A stretch of 64,000 nt of DNA from Biscogniauxia marginata (taxonomy: Eukaryota > Ascomycota > Sordariomycetes > Xylariales > Xylariaceae), in the NCBI GenBank assembly GCA_022695795.1, contig MU404128.1:62001-126000 (forward strand), written 5' to 3'. Below are positions 37,201-50,024 of this stretch, piece after piece. Within the stretch, counting starts at the first letter, position 1. Each line of letters begins with the position of its first letter. The translations under genes and the position numbers were made by a program. The notes beneath the pieces are model-generated. The model saw nothing but the letters and a program-made list of their open reading frames with translations. It made no database searches and was not told the origin of the DNA.

Positions 37201-40200
37201 AGCGTGATTCCCAAGTATTGACTCATCTCGGGCATCTATCATGGTAACTACCATTAAGGGTAGTAGGTGGGTAAGGGTATGGCGAAGGTAACACCGGGAA
37301 ATATCACACCTAGGTGAGCCTGACCGCAGAGTTTTACCCGCTAGACCTAGCTCTTTTTAGTTCTCTAGCAGGATAGTTAAGCTGCCATTTCTTGGATTGA
37401 AAGGCATCCTAGGCCTTGAACACTGACAAGCCAGCCATTGACAGCCATTAGCCGGGGTAGTTCGGATAACCTTCAGGGTTCAAGGTTTACGTAACCGAGT
37501 GCCTCCACCGCCTACACTAGGGGAGGTATTCCTGAAAGGAGGAAGCGTTTCGTGGGTAGACATAAGAAAAAAGGGGAATTCTTCTCCTCCCGAGTCCCGA
37601 TCGTTAATAATACACGATATACTCAACTTGGAATATTATTCCACTCTGAAGAGACCCGAACAAGCTTCATTTCTCTTCAGCCTGGTTGACGTCCACCATG
37701 TGCGATAGTATAAGAGTATGAGGTATAATAGGTAGCTGTGCCTCTGTGGAGTCAACCCTGCATCAAGCCTCCCCTTGAATGCCGGTAATTCCAATACATA
37801 CCTACCTACATACATAGATCCTCCTAGGTAGTTCTTCCAAGGGCTCTTGGCAACATGAAAATGTCCGATGTCGATACGATTCGCCTTGTCTGCGCTTATA
37901 GGCGGAGCCTGTATTTACGTAGCATTTAGCTAAGCACGATTGTACTACCTACGCGAACGGGGAATTCGTTCGTTGAGGTTATCGGTGTCGTAATTGTGCG
38001 TTGCGATACATGGAACTATGCGATGGCTAGTCTAGCCTTCTTACATACCTACATACTAGGTACAGACATGTGCGCCCTGGAACCCTCCCAACTGGCTGAC
38101 AGAGCTTGCATTAGGCGTTTCTTACGTAGTACATATAGTGATAAGTACCTAACATATAAGTAATAATGTCCGACCGGATGTCGCAAAGGCATATTCCGTG
38201 GCAGCTTAGCGACATCGTCCTTGTAGCGATCTCTATTTTCTTCATCTTCAGGTTAATCCATGCCTTTGATCCTCCGCTTCTAGCCTCTCTCCCTTGCCTC
38301 GCTTGGTCACGTAGCGTCCAATCATAAGATACGGGCGACCCCGGATGGCGAGCAGAGTCTAGACAAGTCAAGCCTGGCACCGTCTTATCGACCAAGGCAT
38401 ACTTCTAGGAGAATCGTACGAGATGTGCTTCTGGGGTTGAATTGAATACTACGTTCTACCGGTCTCGTTGCAACTCTGATAGGCATCTACCCGGTAAGTA
38501 TACCCCGGGGAAGAATACGGACACGGCAGATGGCATTACTGACCCGGTCGCCGGGACAGTTTTAGGTCTTGATAACCAATTACGCCAACCGATCTGAAAC
38601 AGCTATCAGCCACGTTTAATGACTAAACCTATGGAGAGCCTTGGTCAGGATACTTGTGATTGACGTCACCAACCAGCTCGTCAGCACAGAAACATTCGCC
38701 CAAGGGTATGTGTTCTCGAGGCAAACCTAGGCGAGCTCCTTGAGTGAATTTAAGATCAACCCGGATGAGGCCTTGGGGCCAGGCTAGTTGCCTGAACAAG
38801 CATGAGCCGGTCATCAGCACCTATAAACCCCCTATATAGGCCACGCGACGGACCTTGATGGGGAGACTAGGTACTGACCACGGAGGAATCATGGTCCGCC
38901 TTACCCGGTTTCCAAGGTAGGTTATTGCTTTAGGTACCTTTCGACGCTCTTTCACGGTTGTCGCAAGACATCCTTACTGCTTAAGGTAGTCTTAGTATCA
39001 TATCGGTAAGAGACGAACGCTTAAATCAGTGCTCCTACGCTATACCAAAACAGCCAGTACGTATTTGCCTAACGATACATCCAAATGACGCTCACAACCT
39101 TGCTGAGTAACTTCTTCTGCTCTCTTTATGTATATAGACCCATGTTGCACATCATAAATTGCTTCACCGGTCCCGCCTTTCAAGGCCCACTGCCATATCC
39201 CATCCATAACCTCTTAGCAAGATGCCTGTTAGTTAGTCCTGCGAAGACAATAAAGCCGCTGTGGAGTTTGGTGCATAGCTCTAGAACGGGGAAGAAAATT
39301 CTGCAGCCGCGCAGGATTGGCATACGTTCCTCAACGTTAGGCAGCTCGCCAGTGTTCGCTCGGCGCACCGGAGTATTGGACTGCTTAGCCTTCTGTCGCG
39401 ATCCTGGGCGCATCCGAGACAGATAACGTGCATGAAGAATCGATCACGGGACATGCTATCATCCATTGGCCTGGTTTCCTTGGGAATTGGCTAAGGGGGT
39501 TGCCAACAGCGACAAGACTCGAGGGCCAACGCTTCCATCTGTTGAAGTTCAGTTAATCCAAACTCGTATTGCAACCGATATCCGCCCTATAGTACGTACG
39601 TATTATATATAGCTAATTAGCTGCAATTAACTTCGCTACTATCTGGTTTACGTATCTATGGTGGGTTAGAGCGATGATGACAGACAGGGGAAACCTTGGG
39701 TTGTCTAGTTCCATTTATTCTTGTCACCAGGAAATCAAACGCCGATCACCCTCAGAACAATGTAGGCAGGCGAATGAAACAAGAAATTTCCCAAGACGCG
39801 GCCAAGAGGTTCTCTCAGGCTTATCCTCAACTAGTGGTTGCTAGCTACAGTAGGTCTGGCCAAGGAGTCTGGTCCGGGGGAGCGTTCCGATGCCGTCTAT
39901 CTGCTGCAGCATTCCGAGTTCGTAATGCTCATTCATGTTCAAGCCTTTCTGCCCCTCTCAACCGCTCGCGGCATCTTCTCTTTCACACCTTTTGGTATAA
40001 GTTACCAACTAGAACCGGGCCACTTCCGGCCTCGCCAAATGTCATGTGGCAGCAGTATCCATCATGTTATCAGATCATTCGCGACGGAGAAGAGGTCAGG
40101 CATTGAATCTGCGATGCCTCTGCACCTTGCCGATTGAAACCCACGCGACCTTAATTAATCATGTGTGCTCCTGAGAGGAAGATGAGACAAAAGCGAAAGG

Positions 40201-40915
40201 GCGAGAAGAAAAGCCAATCGGTTACTTGCGTGCAGAAGGATGCAAGTTGGGTTGCGTTTACGTTGTCGACTCATAGCGGAATCTCTTCTCGTACACTCTT
40301 ATTAACCATTTTCCACTTACCAGCCTCCTGCCAAGAATTCGGAGATATAAATCATGCTGCTGCAGGAGTTCGCAGGTGATAGATAATCCCAGCGTACTCC
40401 GCACACCGCCTTGTAATTACCCTGATAGAATGCCGATGCAGAAACGATGACAAAGGGGGGATCTGCTCTGGCGATGCGCAATTTCATGCAGCGACCGTAG
40501 AGAATTGTACTAGTCGTAGGCGGAATGTTGTCAGCCCAATATAGCCCAGGCAATTTAAGTTATAGGCACGAAACTATCGGAGCGATATCATGCATCTAAA
40601 GGGGGTTATCTTTCCTTATTGACCCTTTGCAGTTGCGATACCACTTGAGGGGAAGAGATTAATCATATGATGCCGGGAGGTGGATGACAGTAGCGGTCGA
40701 AAAGAAAGGCTATCAACGTCGGATTGCATATGCCTCCTGCAGGTCCAAGGCCAGGGGAATCGCCTCATTCCTGGTGACTTCTCCGCACCAACCCGACTTC
40801 TCGACGAATCCAGAAGTGAGGCGTCAGTTCTTGGAGGCAGAGGTTGCACTGCACGATCAGAGAAGCTTAGTCATGTCGCAATGGCGACGAACTTGCGACA
40901 AATTTCAAGGTGAAG

Positions 40916-41062
40916 TCACCGCAGGGCCAACCAAACTTCAGGGTAGCCTTTTGGCCCATCAAGGTGCTTTACGGCAACCTGCAGAAGTCTCTCCCAGTCG
41001 CTCTCTTGGTCCAGGTCGAGCCACTGTCGCATCTGCCGACTGATCACATTTGGAGCTACCAT
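40916..41062 (-). other. Short coding-like ORF, 48 codons
   Basis: The ORF runs from ATG at 41062 to TGA at 40916-40918. It reads MVAPNVISRQMRQWLDLDQE and ends KGYPEVWLALR. The composition is protein-like, but no family is recognised. A possible GTAAAG donor inside it could join to a further minus-strand segment. Too short to call as a gene. Confidence 0.18.
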
Positions 41063-41849
41063 TTCGTGACGTTGTTCTTGCTTTTTTTACCGTCACAAGG
41101 AGGCGGTTGATGTCGTCAAAACCTGCCCCCCCTCCTCCTCCTTCTCCTCCATTACCACCTTTGACTCCGCCTTATCTGGCCTGACGCTGTATGTATATGC
41201 TGCAGAGTGAGAAAAACCTGCCAGTCATGACTAGGCGCCCTAAGCGCCTCGATTAGGGCGGCTCGAATTCTCGTCTTTGAGAACTGCAGATAGGCATAGA
41301 TCGGCTATCGAAAGCCTATCTGACTGCACCTCTTGCGCACGAGTGTCGTGAAAGATGGCTGCCACACCAGTCAATAGAAAAAACATATGGTGTACCGAGT
41401 GAAACACAATCCGGCCATCCGCATGGCGCCTGGTTCCCCGATCCATCCCTTTGGAGCCCTCCCGGAAAACAGTTTCGGAATCTCAACGGAATCTGGTGTC
41501 TCACTGCACATAGCCATTGAAGCGCCGGTGAAACCAGATGGCTTTCTCCAGCACATCGGATCTATAGCAGCTTATTAAGCTACGTTCCGTTTCTCTGGGA
41601 AACCTTTTGCATCGAGGGGCTCAGCTACTCTCACCCTCTCCCCCTTTTGTTCGGGGTTGTCTCATCACAATAGTCACTGCTACAGTTACCAGCTTCAACA
41701 GCTATTTCCTGCGAAGTCGCCACGACCTTGCACATCGAGGAAGTACAGGATCGCTAATTGCTCTCAGGATCCCTTTTCCATCTATTCAATGACACTTGTG
41801 GAGGTTACATCCCCTTTGCAGTGTTCGAGGGATACCGGAGCTCCGAAAG

Positions 41850-42200
41850 TTAGAAGTACGTAGTAGTATATCGCGACTTGGAAACATGATCTCGTATGCG
41901 AAGCACTGGTAACATATGACAGGCCAGTGCTAGGGTTCCTATACCGGTGCCGGACCGAGTTAGAAGAAAAACCGCTCTACTGGGTGGCGCTTTCTCTTTC
42001 TCTTGAAGGCGTAGAGTGGCTCTCTTTTCCTGGATACGAGACTGCTGTGCTTTCTCTGCTGCATTAGTATCGTGACATTTCATATAGGCGTAAACGGCTT
42101 CCGACAAGAAAAGAGCCCCCACTGTTTCCTCGAACTGTGATGCAGATTCAGCATGTCGGTCTCGAAACTTTATGTTTGTATCGGTACTTTTAAAGGGATC
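41850..42200 (-). pseudogene. Open coding-like segment with helical, charged stretch
   Basis: About 117 codons are open. The frame includes HAESASQFEETVGALFLSEA, then a Lys/Glu/Arg/Gln-rich predicted helix (EKAQQSRIQEKRATLRLQEKE). There is no ATG near its left border; a possible acceptor GATGAG precedes it. The C-terminal part is not conserved-looking. Could be a remnant of a transposase or other gene; family not recognised. Confidence 0.22.
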
Positions 42201-42220
42201 AGCTCATCTTATATACTGTA

Positions 42221-42230
42221 TAGGTACCTA
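42221..42230. repeat. TAGGTACCTA palindrome
   Basis: One of six perfect copies of this 10-bp palindrome in the window (14448, 42221, 43813, 48165, 57709, 62509), all in intergenic DNA. Confidence 0.85.
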
Positions 42231-44717
42231 TTTGATTTTGTATTAGGCCACGTCTGGGAATCTTTGCGATCCAGGGGTACGGCACAACCATAGCTAGATA
42301 GATCAAGCAGTTTCAGGTAAGGCAGTTTACACTCATTCTCTCAAACTACAGTATATATACATAACGAAAGAGAAAATTATTCTCGTAAGCTCAAAACCAA
42401 AGTTCTTATGCAAGAACTGTCTGGTGTTTCCTGGCATGGTTTATCAGCCCTAGATAACTTAGAACCAGCATCAGCTTGATGAGCTTGTTCTGGTTTACCT
42501 GCTTGTAGATAGAATGATATGTGTTAAACACTGCCCAGAAGGCCAGATCCAGCTCACTATGATCACGAGCACAGATTGATTACGTTTAATTTAGAGTACG
42601 CCGCCATCGTATTTTGAAACAAGTTACTAGTTCATATAGGAGTACCAACACCTTCCTTAACCTCTATTACCAAGGTGCTGCTGTAGCTGCTTACTCTAGA
42701 GACATCGTGGTTAGCGAGCGCCTGGTGTGGTGGCAATACCACCTCCCCCCCATAGTGTCCCAATCCCTTACAAATTAGTTTAGCAACACGAATATCTAGC
42801 TTGAAGCTTCCTCAAGTCTTTTAGGATGTACTGATTATGTATGGGGGTGTGTTATTAATTATACATACCTGGAAAGTGCTAGCATTATCTAGACAGACTC
42901 TGAAAACGAGGTTGAGGTAGCCACCCTTTCGCCCCTGAGTTGGTATTAAGTTAGACTACGCGATGGTTTCCTTATGAGAGTTATCATCCACGCAGCCTCT
43001 ATGAAGAACATTTAGGGCCGATATATAAGCTGGAGTATTTATAAACTCTTATCTGTCTGAGATTGTAAACTTAAGTTAAATTATATTGGCCCTGTGAAGC
43101 TGAAAGTTCCGGTTGTATCACATGTAAGCAAATGCTATCTACCTACTAAACAACTATCGTGTACTAAATATTTTCTTTTTCTAGGACCGTTGAGTACGAC
43201 AAGTAACTTTAATCATAAGATCTAGTCGATCGGATATAGAGTTACCACTATACGGGGAAGGCCTAGGGCACTTTGGCGCCTCACAACGACAAGCTAGCAG
43301 GCTGAGTTCAAGATTATATCCGGAGTACCGGGACCTACTAAAGAGTTCGGCGCTAGATACGACATTCCCAAGTGCTGAGTTGAGTCGGCGTTCAACCTCT
43401 GCAAATGCACACAGTACTTCGTGCACATGTTGGGGCTATATGCCCAAAGGTCCCATGTACATACTGAGCTATTTGCCCGTGACATGATAGCCTTCAACTA
43501 ATAGGCGTCCATCCTTTTTACTAGTATACCTCCCACTAAATAAATGAATTATGCTGTGTATCCGAGGCTTCTAATATCCTTCGTCTAAGTACGTATTGAA
43601 TGTGCCGAGGCTAGTTACGTCCCGAGTTAAGGATTGTGATAGTTACACTGCCGGAACCAGCCATCAGTCCTCCATGAACTGCCATGCCCCCTGACATGTG
43701 ACGGCAGAAAACTCCGACTGATCGCTAGGTCCTACAATAGTAGAGGCAGAGTCCCGAGCCTGCACACAGAAGTGGCTGCATCTTGCAAGCCCACGCGAGG
43801 GAATCGCGCTGATAGGTACCTAGGCCATATCGGAGTTGCAAGGTGCTCTCTGTAAGCCTCGCATTTTGAAGTGGCACCCAGTCGGAGTAAATCAGCGGCT
43901 TAAACTCCCAGTACTACCTACTCCTGGCCCGCGAAAGTCATTAAGGAAGACCGTAAACTGACTGGGTAACGTTTTACAAGTTTCTGTGGATTGTCGTGAT
44001 GACGAATCTTTTCGGAACCTAAGCTCTTGTGCCGCCATAAAGAATATAATGCAACAGGTCATTCTAAGACCAAACAGCCACGTACACAAGGACGGGGGGG
44101 CGACGTCAAGCTGTAAGTACCGGCACAATGGATATCATTTGGTATGTCGGCGGACTTTCGTGTGATACCCATTACTACGGTAAATGTGCAAACTGCAGCC
44201 TGTAAACTTTCTTCACACTGTACTGAGGTTGCAATACCGTCGGTTACGCCATGATCCTAGGTTATACACGTGTTACTGCTACCGGTGAAGTGCCATTTCG
44301 CATGTGACCCCGCTAATGTTGACTACACGATATATAATTGTCTCTGCTAAGGGGTATAATTGGATATATCAGATAACATTATTGCAACTCTTGAGTCGAT
44401 CTTCATTCTACGGAGGATACCGCTTCTTTGCGGTCGGGTTGCAGGCAGCATACACAATCCTTGGTGACAATATGAACTATAGCATGAGTATCAAAATACT
44501 TGATCAACTTGAAGATTTGATAGCCACCACGTCAGCGTGATGCGTACTACAACGACCCAATCATACCCTGTTGTTTGAACTCGCGATACTGTGGAGGCAC
44601 CCTGAGGTATAGTACTAGGATATTGGGGTACATTGAGACAAGGAGTTAGATACCTCCAATGTCTCGTCCCGTACTCGAGTTATTCTCGTCTGCGTCTCCC
44701 CGTCACCAAGGCAACGT

Positions 44718-44745
44718 ACCTGTCATATGAGACCTGTCATATGAA
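44718..44745. repeat. Two tandem 14-bp copies of ACCTGTCATATGAG/A
   Basis: Two adjacent copies differ only at the last base. Each contains the palindrome CATATG. It may be a recent slippage duplication or a paired binding site. Confidence 0.7.
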
Positions 44746-47700
44746 AATTCGCCGTTTGTGATTCTCTATGCGAGGATTGACAGCAGAAACCGGGCTTGTG
44801 GAATGGTGCCGTTGCACGCTTTGCGGAGTTTATGGCTCCATCAATCATTCGAAGCCCGTCATCGAATGATGACTCGTCTAAAGGTCTGGCTCACCGCCGC
44901 GCAGCATAGAAAGGATCTCGCCTGGCCCAGCCTCATTGAGGACCCTCGAGGATTGAACTACCTGACCTGTACAAGCCAGAGTTCCGTATAAGATAGACGG
45001 CGAACCCCTTAGTGTCGGTTACAATAAGGAGCAAACCAAAGGGGAAACATCCCCCGACAGGCTCAAACGTCAAAGGAAGACTGGGCTTGTGGACGAGATA
45101 GTTCTGTCTTCGCAGTGTCGGGCGGTAGCAGCTATCACAGACCCCTATATTAGCAATCGATAGGTAATAGTAGGACAGGCGAGACCCGTGGATCTGGTAA
45201 ACTTAGGTAACGCTCGGCAGTATCATTGCCATCGGCCCTGTTGTCTCTCCCCCTGTGGACTCTGTCCCAAACACAAGGTTACCGATCATCTATCTCTTCA
45301 GTCATGTGATGAAACCTATTCCCAAGTGCCGTTTTCCCATGAGATCGCTGGTCCCGACCATATCGATCTCGGGTCTATGCACTATTTCTGCATCATCTCG
45401 CATACTGCATGTTGGAGAATTCCAACGCACCGGCGGCTTGCCGAGGTGCATTCAATAGAGTTGGGTAGGCTGTACGGAACTTCATCGTAAGGTTCCACAA
45501 CATTCGGTAATGCTTCAGTTGCTGGTGTGCGATTACGACGGTGCATAGGGTTTTGTTTTTGGGTTGTTGCCTAATTGCTTTCCTGGTAAGAGCTGGAGAA
45601 GCGTGGTCAAATGTGAGAAGTGATAGGGGAGGGTACCTCAGCCAAGAGAGCGCCGGATGTCCCGCTTATGAGCGGATGTCGCGAGACTGGGAACGAAATT
45701 TCTTTTTTCCGCTTAATCTTTCCCCTGCTAACGGTTGAAAGAGGGCGACACGGAGAACCTGAATCCCTGAATCCCCGAAAAGCAGCTTTCCGGGACGTTG
45801 CCTAGCCGTCAAGGGCGAACGGAAACCTGCATGATCGGGGCTGTCGCCCTGTGTGATATGATATCTCAACTTTCGGCCGACTACATCAGTTGTCACGCTG
45901 GACCCGATAGTTGATACACCAAAGCTGCAGCGAACATCTCGCATCCTTCACAGGGACCTGCAATATCTATAAACTGCCCGAAGAGGGCACAGTATCAGAT
46001 ATCATGATACGTTCATCATCCTTCCTGCAATGGATTGTTCTGGTCACATATCACGGCGGTAACGCAGGTCGCCGTCATTCTATTCCGGGGCCAGGATCGG
46101 ACCATCCCCCCCGGATAGCAGAAGATGTTCGTACCTGAGATGATGAGAGATAGTCCTTACAATAGATAATATATCAACTTTTCCAAACACCGATCTGGGA
46201 GGATTCAAAGCCCGCAGCGGTATGTTTTCTTTTTAACGCCAGGGTTTCTTCCACTATTATATAGGTAATGCATGTGAACCTATATGTTGAGCGATCATAT
46301 CTAGAATTAGCATCCTTGTAAGCTGACATATATGTCGTTAAAGCCCAAATCCGTCAAATTTTTTGATGTATCAATCCATAAGTAGAAATCGGTGTGGACA
46401 TATCGGGATGACTGAAAAAAAATTTAAGTATCATGTTTCAGGCTTGAAATACGAGGAGTGTGATTTGGGGTGCATAGGTCACATTCTATCTGCTAGTTGC
46501 TTGAGAAGTGAGTTGCAAGATGAGACATAACCGAGCGCTTAAAACCTCCTCGAGTCATGACAGTGGATGAGTTGCGACGCATCCACCCAAAGGAATCCTC
46601 TGAATTCATAGGGCGGGAGGACTAGGAAAGCTAGTGTAAGAGAGCGTTGTTGGGGAACCAATGTAGTTACTGGAGGAGCTAGAAAGTGACATCCCGCCCC
46701 CCTGCAGCTTAATAGCCCGGACATATAGATGCACCATCCTGCGTGTGTCAGCAGGTTGTCACCGGTATATATGACCGCTTAACCCCTTTTCTGCACTGAA
46801 GTGTCATAAAGTGGTACCAAATATTAGGTAGGTTCGGTGTACAAGTAACTATAACCATGGTCCATATTCTTGGGGAGCTTGGTGATCAAAAGATACCTGT
46901 CGCGAGTGAATCAGAATACCACGCCTGTCTATTTAGACAAACCCCCTAATGCCGAGAACTAAGTCCCAGCTTGTGATATCAGGTCTTGCCAAGGAGGTGC
47001 TCGGTTCGATGATATCGACACTTAGCCAACAGCCTATGGCGTTCTGAGAAGCCTTTTACTTGAGAACTAACTTGTGCCATATTCTTAGAATTCGTGCTCG
47101 AGGTCGAGGAAGCACATAATCGAGAGCTGACTCTAGTCTTTAGCCCTTTTACAATGTTTCACATCACTGTATGAAGCAGTGTCATATCTACATTATATAG
47201 CAGATTCAAAATTACATACAAGTCTAGAAGATATATGCCAAATTCGTTGTAAAGACTCATACTCTAAATATGAAATGCATAAGGATAAATCATTAACCCC
47301 AACCTCGAGCGCAACTAAGATCCCAAGCTAAACTCCCAACAACGTATTGAAGCTCATTATAGAACCTATTCTTACCAAAGGCACCTAGTATATATAGCGA
47401 GGTCTCAAGATAAAGCTGACGAATGAAAGGGGACAATATACGTATAATGAACGATAAACCAGTGAGTAATACGATTCAAGCCCTGAAAACAGCCGGTGCC
47501 AGATTGAGTGTTCTAACAAGAAATAGAACGATGTCCTTCCTAGAAAATTGGTCTCGATAGAATTCGGTGCTCTCAGACGGGCCACACGTGGACTCGATGT
47601 CGAAGAGGGGCGGGCCTTGACATAACGAGGAACCCACGAGAGAATGACCCGATATCTCCCAGCGACGAAAGATCCTACCCATACGAAGCTCCTATATCAG

Positions 47701-48075
47701 CCCCTGACTCGCTTGCCTGGTGGATGTTTTCGAATCATCCTGCGCCGTGATTCCCGAATACCTGTGCCTGGGCCTACATTGGTGATTTATAGGGGGAAAG
47801 TGTTATGCGCCTTAGCTTAGTGAGGCATATATTTTAACATACGTGGAGTAACGACGTGTTGCGATGTATTCCCCCTCGCCGTTCCTACCAGGACAACGTG
47901 CATTGCGAACCCACGAAGCCATCACCCCAATTCAGAATCTATTAGCCTACAGACAACAGCATGGCCTAACAACACAATGCTCGGAAATCCACCGAGTTTC
48001 TGCGGCTCTCACAGCGACTTGCTATGGTTTTTTTCCTTCTCCTATTTTCCCCTCTAGCAATAAAAAGGCTCAAAA

Positions 48076-48089
48076 GGGGGGGGGGGGGG
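48076..48089. repeat. Run of 14 G
   Basis: Uninterrupted poly-G of 14 bases on the + strand, in non-coding DNA. The length may be affected by sequencing error. Confidence 0.8.
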
Positions 48090-48783
48090 AGAGGCTACAA
48101 GGGACTGAGCGCGCTGTTATCCAGGCCCCGACGAACTACACGATCAACCCCAGGGCCCCGTCCGTAGGTACCTAATCAGCGCGTCGCGGGAGCGTTAACT
48201 ATCCAAGCTACACTTATGTAGTATAACCTACCTAATCCACCTACCACGCAATACGGCTCCTCCCTACACGCGAGAGCAAGAGCGGCTACAGCCGCACGAC
48301 CAGGTTAGGAGAAGGCGAGTGCGGATTTATACGATAGCTCTCTCTCTCTATCTCCCCATCAAATAGAAGATACAAAGGAAGAAAAAAAAAGAAGTCTCTA
48401 CCGCCACCAGGCAGGCCCGGCACGCGCAGATTCTGCCAGCCTCCTCGTTCTCCTTCTCACATCGTCATCATTCACACTTACGTCACACCTCACACCCCCC
48501 TTATTTGAGAACAAGGAAACAAGGTCAACCTAAATATTTATCACGCGGGAAGAGAACCAGGCCCAACATTAAGCCGAGAAACTCTCAAGGCGGTTACCGC
48601 AGACGAAGGATTGTACATGGTAGCAACTCCTTCCTTACCAGCTCTTAGCTAGCCTCCGGAAGGATTAACAACAGATTTGCCAAGTTCACAGCTCTAGGAG
48701 GGCAGCACTCATATGGCACACACCCCTTAGGCATTTTTCTCCTTGAATGCTGAGCCGTGCCCGCCAACCCCAAGTACCGAAAT

Positions 48784-48978
48784 CTAGGACTCCCGAGACC
48801 CTATCTCGATCAACCGCTTCTCCAAATCGGTTATGACCTGCTCCCCTAGGCGGACATCGAAGATGCAGTCTTGCCAGGTGCCCACGACACACAAGTGCTC
48901 GCCCGCCACGGTCATAGGGGAGATGATGAGCGCGGCCGACGTAGTTTCCGCGCTGGTGGCGAATAACCCTCCTCCCAA
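48784..48978 (-). pseudogene. Orphan C-terminal coding fragment, possibly of an acyltransferase/condensation-like protein
   Basis: A GC-rich open segment ends in a stop at 48784-48786. It reads GGGLFATSAETTSAALIISP, then VAGEHLCVVGTWQDCIFD and LGEQVITDLEKRLIEIGS. It looks like the last beta strands and helix of a folded enzyme. The shape is reminiscent of the C-termini of fungal alcohol O-acyltransferase or condensation-like proteins, but this is only an impression. An in-frame TAA lies about five codons upstream, and the next kilobase upstream on this strand is simple-repeat DNA with no matching exon. It is therefore best read as a truncated relic. Confidence 0.35.
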
Positions 48979-49430
48979 ATCTATCCTTTACTTTCTAAGT
49001 TTTTTTCTTCCCTCACTGCCGCAAGCCTTACGAGGAGGTTTCCTTTTTTGACGCCTCACTTGAAAGGGTTCTTTTTCTCCCGAGTCCGAGTCCCCTCCGG
49101 CTATGAAAAGGGCAGCAAAGAAAGAACCAAAACACCCGCCTTTCTGAAAAAAAAAAAAAGAAAAGAAAAAGACGCAGTATAGGAAAAAGCGGTGAACATC
49201 ATCACGCCCCTTTCACCTCGACACATACTTACTTACATAACAAGGCCAGTGAAACTTTGGTAATTGGGGTGAAGAAAAAAAAGGGGGAAGGTAGCAGAGA
49301 GAAAGTTGTATCCCGTCATTTCGATTCCATATGTTCCTTCACCTTCACCTTCACACACCACACACGTACAGGCGTACTTAGTATATAACCTCCAAGTCAT
49401 AATGTTACATCTATAAAAAACAACAAAAGT

Positions 49431-49687
49431 CTTTCTTTCTTTCTTTCTTGCTTTCTTTTCTCTCTCGGTCATCTGTTTGGTTTCACCCATCCATCTATCT
49501 GGATGCTAATTGTAAACTCACTGGTTGGCTGGCGGGCCGACTAGCTGACTTGACTACCTTAGGTAGGTAGGTAGGTAGGTAGGTAGCTATCTCCCTTCGG
49601 CCCTTAAACGCTTCAAGATTAAAACATGCTATCGTACCGTGGTGTCGCCATGAGCAAAGTGTCTGTCCATCCATCCATCCATCCACC
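49431..49687. repeat. Cluster of simple repeats: (CTTT)n, (AGGT)n, (CATC)n
   Basis: Three tetranucleotide tracts fall within 260 bp: CTTT units at 49431-49449, AGGT units at 49561-49586 and CATC units at 49666-49687. An A-rich tract lies nearby at 49147-49172. They mark the edge between the gene-poor block and the YME1 3' end. Confidence 0.85.
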
Positions 49688-50024
49688 ATCTACCTTTGCC
49701 AATCAATTGCAAGGCCACAATATAGATGGGGGAACGTGTGGCATCATTCACTTCACCATCCTTCACCAGACATACATGGCCGGCTACCTTCCTTACCGAA
49801 GAGCTCCCAAATCCAAGCATGAAAACAACGACGCCTCGCTGCTATGACTCACTCCCTCTTTTCATGATTCGCCCGATTTTTCCTGCCTAACATCCCTCCT
49901 TGAAACCTAAAAACCATTTTCTAAGAGTCGAGATAATACGCGTGAGGCAGGTTGTGCATTTAAAAAGGGGGGACAAAGAAAAGATACAATTGTTAAATAT
50001 TAACTATCGTCGAATGCTACCACT

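Larger units (their letters stand above)
23799..50024. other. 26-kb gene-poor block
   Basis: No gene can be supported across this block. Open frames are under about 140 codons, overlap on both strands and mostly look like chance. It contains simple repeats (28996-29030, 44718-44745, 48076-48089, 49431-49687), three TAGGTACCTA palindromes (42221, 43813, 48165), and coding-like scraps at 31146-31251, 40916-41062, 41850-42200 and 48784-48978, all on the minus strand. I looked for TGase/RT/integrase-type motifs, terminal inverted repeats, tRNA B-boxes and 5S rRNA and recognised none. Decayed transposon, degenerate genes or lineage-specific non-coding DNA are all possible. Confidence 0.55.
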
